A stretch of DNA of 64,000 nucleotides, from assembly GCF_009936375.1 (NCBI RefSeq), contig NZ_AP022332.1, positions 1,607,501 to 1,671,500 of the forward strand, written 5' to 3'. Under the pieces are notes generated by a model. That model searched no databases, was not told where the DNA came from, and saw nothing but the letters and a program-made list of their open reading frames with translations. Shown here piece by piece: positions 62,189-64,000 of this stretch. This stretch comes from Methylosinus sp. C49 (GTDB lineage: Bacteria; Pseudomonadota; Alphaproteobacteria; Rhizobiales; Beijerinckiaceae). Position 1 is the stretch's first letter. Each line of letters begins with the position of its first letter. The position numbers were made by a program, and so were the translations under genes.

Positions 62189-63282
62189 TGCGCAGGCTCG
62201 TCGCGCTCGCTCTGCTCGTGCTGATGAGCGCGCCGGCGCTCGCTTCGGTGCGGCTCAAGGACATCACCTTTCCGCGCGGCGCGCGGGAATATCAGCTGCT
62301 CGGCTATGGCCTCGTCGTCGGCCTGCAAGGCACGGGCGACACGCTGCGCAACGCGCCTTTCACCGAGCAGTCGGTGTCGTCCATGCTCGATCGGCTCGGC
62401 GTCAATGTGCGCAACAGCGCGTTGCGCACGCGCAATCTCGCCGCGGTGATGGTGACGGCGGCGCTGCCGCCCTTCGTCGGCTGGGGCTCGACGATCGACG
62501 TCACTGTTTCCGCTATGGGCGATGCGACGTCATTGATGGGCGGAACGCTGCTGCTCACCTCGCTCACCGGCATAGACGGCAATGTCTATGCGATCGCGCA
62601 AGGGCCGATCGCCGTCTCGGGCTTCGCCGTCGGCGGTCAGAACGAGACGTTGACGCATGGCGTCGCGACTGTGGGGCGCGTGCCCAATGGCGCGACGATC
62701 GAGCGCGAGGCGCCGCGACCCTCCAGCGAGGATGGGGCGCTGATGCTGGAGCTGCGCAATCCCGACTTCGCGACCGCGGTGCGCATCGTCGACGCGATCA
62801 ATCATTACTCGCAGGCGAAATACCATCAACGCATCGCGCGCGAGCGCGACAATCGGACCATCTCGTTGACGGCGACGCGCGGCGGCGCGACGCGTCTGCT
62901 CGCCGAGATCGGCGAATTGCGCATCGAGCCGAGCACGCCCGCGCGCGTCGTCATCGACGAGCGCACCGGCACTGTGGTGATCGGCCAGGATGTGAAGATC
63001 TCGCCTGTCGCATTGACGCATGGCGGCCTCACCGTGCGCATCAATGAAACGCCGGAAGTCTCGCAGCCGGCGCCTTTCTCCAATGGCAGAACGACCGTGA
63101 CCAGCCAGACGCGCATTACCGCGACCGAGGAGGTCGGCGGCGTCGCCACGCTGGAAGGGCCGACATTGCGCACGCTGGTGCGCGGGCTCAATCAGATCGG
63201 CCTGAAGCCGACAGGGATCATCTCGATCCTGCAGGCGATCAAGACGGCCGGCGCCTTGCAGGCGGATCTCGTCATTCAGTGA
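62188..63282 (+). CDS. flgI: Flagellar P-ring protein FlgI
   Basis: This 364-residue periplasmic protein builds the P-ring. A signal peptide (LVALALLVLMSAPALA) precedes 'RLKDITFPRGAREYQLLGYGLVVGLQGTGDTL', 'KNLAAVMVTAALPPF'-type sequence (here 'TRNLAAVMVTAALPPFVGWG') and the C-terminal 'LEGPTLRTLVRGLNQIGLKPTGIISILQAIKTAGALQADLVIQ'. It ends the rod operon. Confidence 0.97.
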   Translation: MRRLVALALLVLMSAPALASVRLKDITFPRGAREYQLLGYGLVVGLQGTGDTLRNAPFTEQSVSSMLDRLGVNVRNSALRTRNLAAVMVTAALPPFVGWGSTIDVTVSAMGDATSLMGGTLLLTSLTGIDGNVYAIAQGPIAVSGFAVGGQNETLTHGVATVGRVPNGATIEREAPRPSSEDGALMLELRNPDFATAVRIVDAINHYSQAKYHQRIARERDNRTISLTATRGGATRLLAEIGELRIEPSTPARVVIDERTGTVVIGQDVKISPVALTHGGLTVRINETPEVSQPAPFSNGRTTVTSQTRITATEEVGGVATLEGPTLRTLVRGLNQIGLKPTGIISILQAIKTAGALQADLVIQ

Positions 63283-63289
63283 TGAAGGA

Positions 63290-63499
63290 TCAATGCGGTC
63301 GGCTCGCGCGCAAGGCGCTCTCCAGCGCCATTATGACGGGTATTATGGCGGTCTTCTCACGTTGCGCTGCGGAATAGAGCTCGTCGCCGGCGGTGTGCTC
63401 GATCTTCTGCAGAGCTTCTAGCTGACGCTCGAGACTCTCGAGCAGAGTCGCTGCATCGCTGCGCTCCAGCGTGAGCGAAAGCTCGATCTGATCGCCCAT
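63290..63499 (-). CDS. Small hypothetical protein convergent with flgI
   Basis: This 69-residue protein starts at the ATG 63499 with an ideal GGAGGAG four to six bases upstream. It is acidic at first ('MGDQIELSLTLERSDAATLLESLERQLEALQKIEHTAGDELYSAA'-type) with a helical, coiled-coil-like pattern, then 'REKTAIIPVIMALESALRASRPH'. It ends seven bases from the flgI stop. No family is recognised. The frame is open further upstream, but that part looks non-coding. Confidence 0.7.
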   Translation of the reverse strand: MGDQIELSLTLERSDAATLLESLERQLEALQKIEHTAGDELYSAAQREKTAIIPVIMALESALRASRPH

Positions 63500-64000
63500 A
63501 TTCTCCTCCGCTAACGCGATCGGCCTCCACGTCTCATTTGGGCGCGGAGGCCGTCCTGCGGAAGGGGCGTCGATGCGCATGATGAGGGCCGGCTCGGTGG
63601 GCGTCGGCGGGACGTCGCGCTCGCGTGTGCGTTGCGCGTCCCCGAGGCCATGGGCGTGACATAGCCTGGCCGCGGCGGCGAGGCCGCAGCGAGCGAATGG
63701 CATGAGAGGTCCTGGTCGGGAATAGGCGAGAGCGCGACAGGCGCGACGCAACACGTTGAATCGGCGAGCGCGAAGCGATCGATGCGTCGCCGCTTCGCCA
63801 TTGCGGCATTTGCGAGCGCTGCGTCTAGATCGCCCAATAGAGTCAAGTGACTGCGCAATAATCATACGCTACCGACGTGGCGTCGCCGAGTGGGCTTCGC
63901 GTAGCTTTCGAAGGGCTCTACGGCCGGATTGCGGATCGGCGAAACTTCAAAGATAATCGGCGCCGACGCTCGAGCGTGAGCGTTCAAGAGAACCGAGGGG
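63500..64000. other. No confident gene in the last 500 bases
   Basis: Both strands have short open frames here, as expected at this GC content, but none shows a convincing ribosome site with a protein-like product. The region should contain the promoter of the minus-strand gene at 63290-63499. Nothing else is supported. Confidence 0.5.

Noticed and set aside
63500-63865. N-terminal extension of the small gene at 63290-63499
   Set aside because: The extension is Arg/Pro/Ser-rich with no family pattern, whereas an ideal GGAGGAG precedes the ATG at 63499.
1-64000. Mobile elements, tRNA, rRNA or prophage islands
   Set aside because: No transposase, integrase, tRNA-like T-arm or rRNA segment was noticed; base composition looks even throughout. 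A tRNA scan was not possible, so a missed tRNA cannot be fully excluded.

Overview
This is a GC-rich chromosomal stretch of an alphaproteobacterium, most likely of the order Hyphomicrobiales (Rhizobiales). The assignment rests on lineage-typical content: a chemotaxis operon ordered like the Sinorhizobium che operon (mcp, cheW, cheS-like STAS gene, cheY1, cheA, cheR, cheB, cheY2, cheD, and a cheT-position gene), the flagellin regulators FlaF and FlbT, the OmpR-type flagellar regulator of the FtcR/Rem family, and the periplasmic motility proteins MotC and MotE. The genus cannot be fixed from sequence alone. No rRNA, tRNA, insertion sequence, integrase or CRISPR array was seen.

Bases 1-13330 are housekeeping and mixed genes: a Rieske protein, a class I glutamine amidotransferase, a phage-structural-like small protein, a bifunctional penicillin-binding protein, divergent dnaN (sliding clamp), an MmcQ/YjbR protein, an exported cupin, an OmpA-like membrane protein with a tandem repeat, the envC-ctpA envelope pair, and ccmC-ccmD-ccmG for cytochrome c maturation.

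Bases 13543-24675 hold chemotaxis. A methyl-accepting protein and two small genes lie on the plus strand. The full che operon runs on the minus strand from about 24033 down to 15863. Its last gene carries a CheZ-like DxxxQ motif.

Bases 24757-63282 are a nearly continuous flagellar and motility locus made of several modules: flgE-flgK-flgL-flaF-flbT-flgD-fliQ-flhA-fliR plus four small genes (FliJ-like, FlgJ/CheL-type, FlgN-like, unknown); the regulator ftcR/rem on the opposite strand; motE-flgH-fliL-fliP; two paralogous flagellin genes with nearly identical structured 5' leaders; fliF-fliH-motB-motC-fliK followed by a lytic transglycosylase; a minus-strand flgF-fliI unit followed by a J-domain-like gene; motA-fliM-fliN-fliG-flhB; and flgB-flgC-fliE-flgG-flgA-flgI. 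Most junctions overlap by 1 to 4 bases (ATGA, GTGA, TTGA, TGATG), which implies translational coupling. No fliD, fliS, fliA, flgM or VisNR-like master regulator is present in the window.

The most interesting items are the duplicated flagellin leader RNA, a very large FliK (1309 residues), the CheT-like DxxxQ protein, the HPD-containing small protein beside fliI, and an unidentified TPR/ATP-grasp-like gene inside the flagellar locus.
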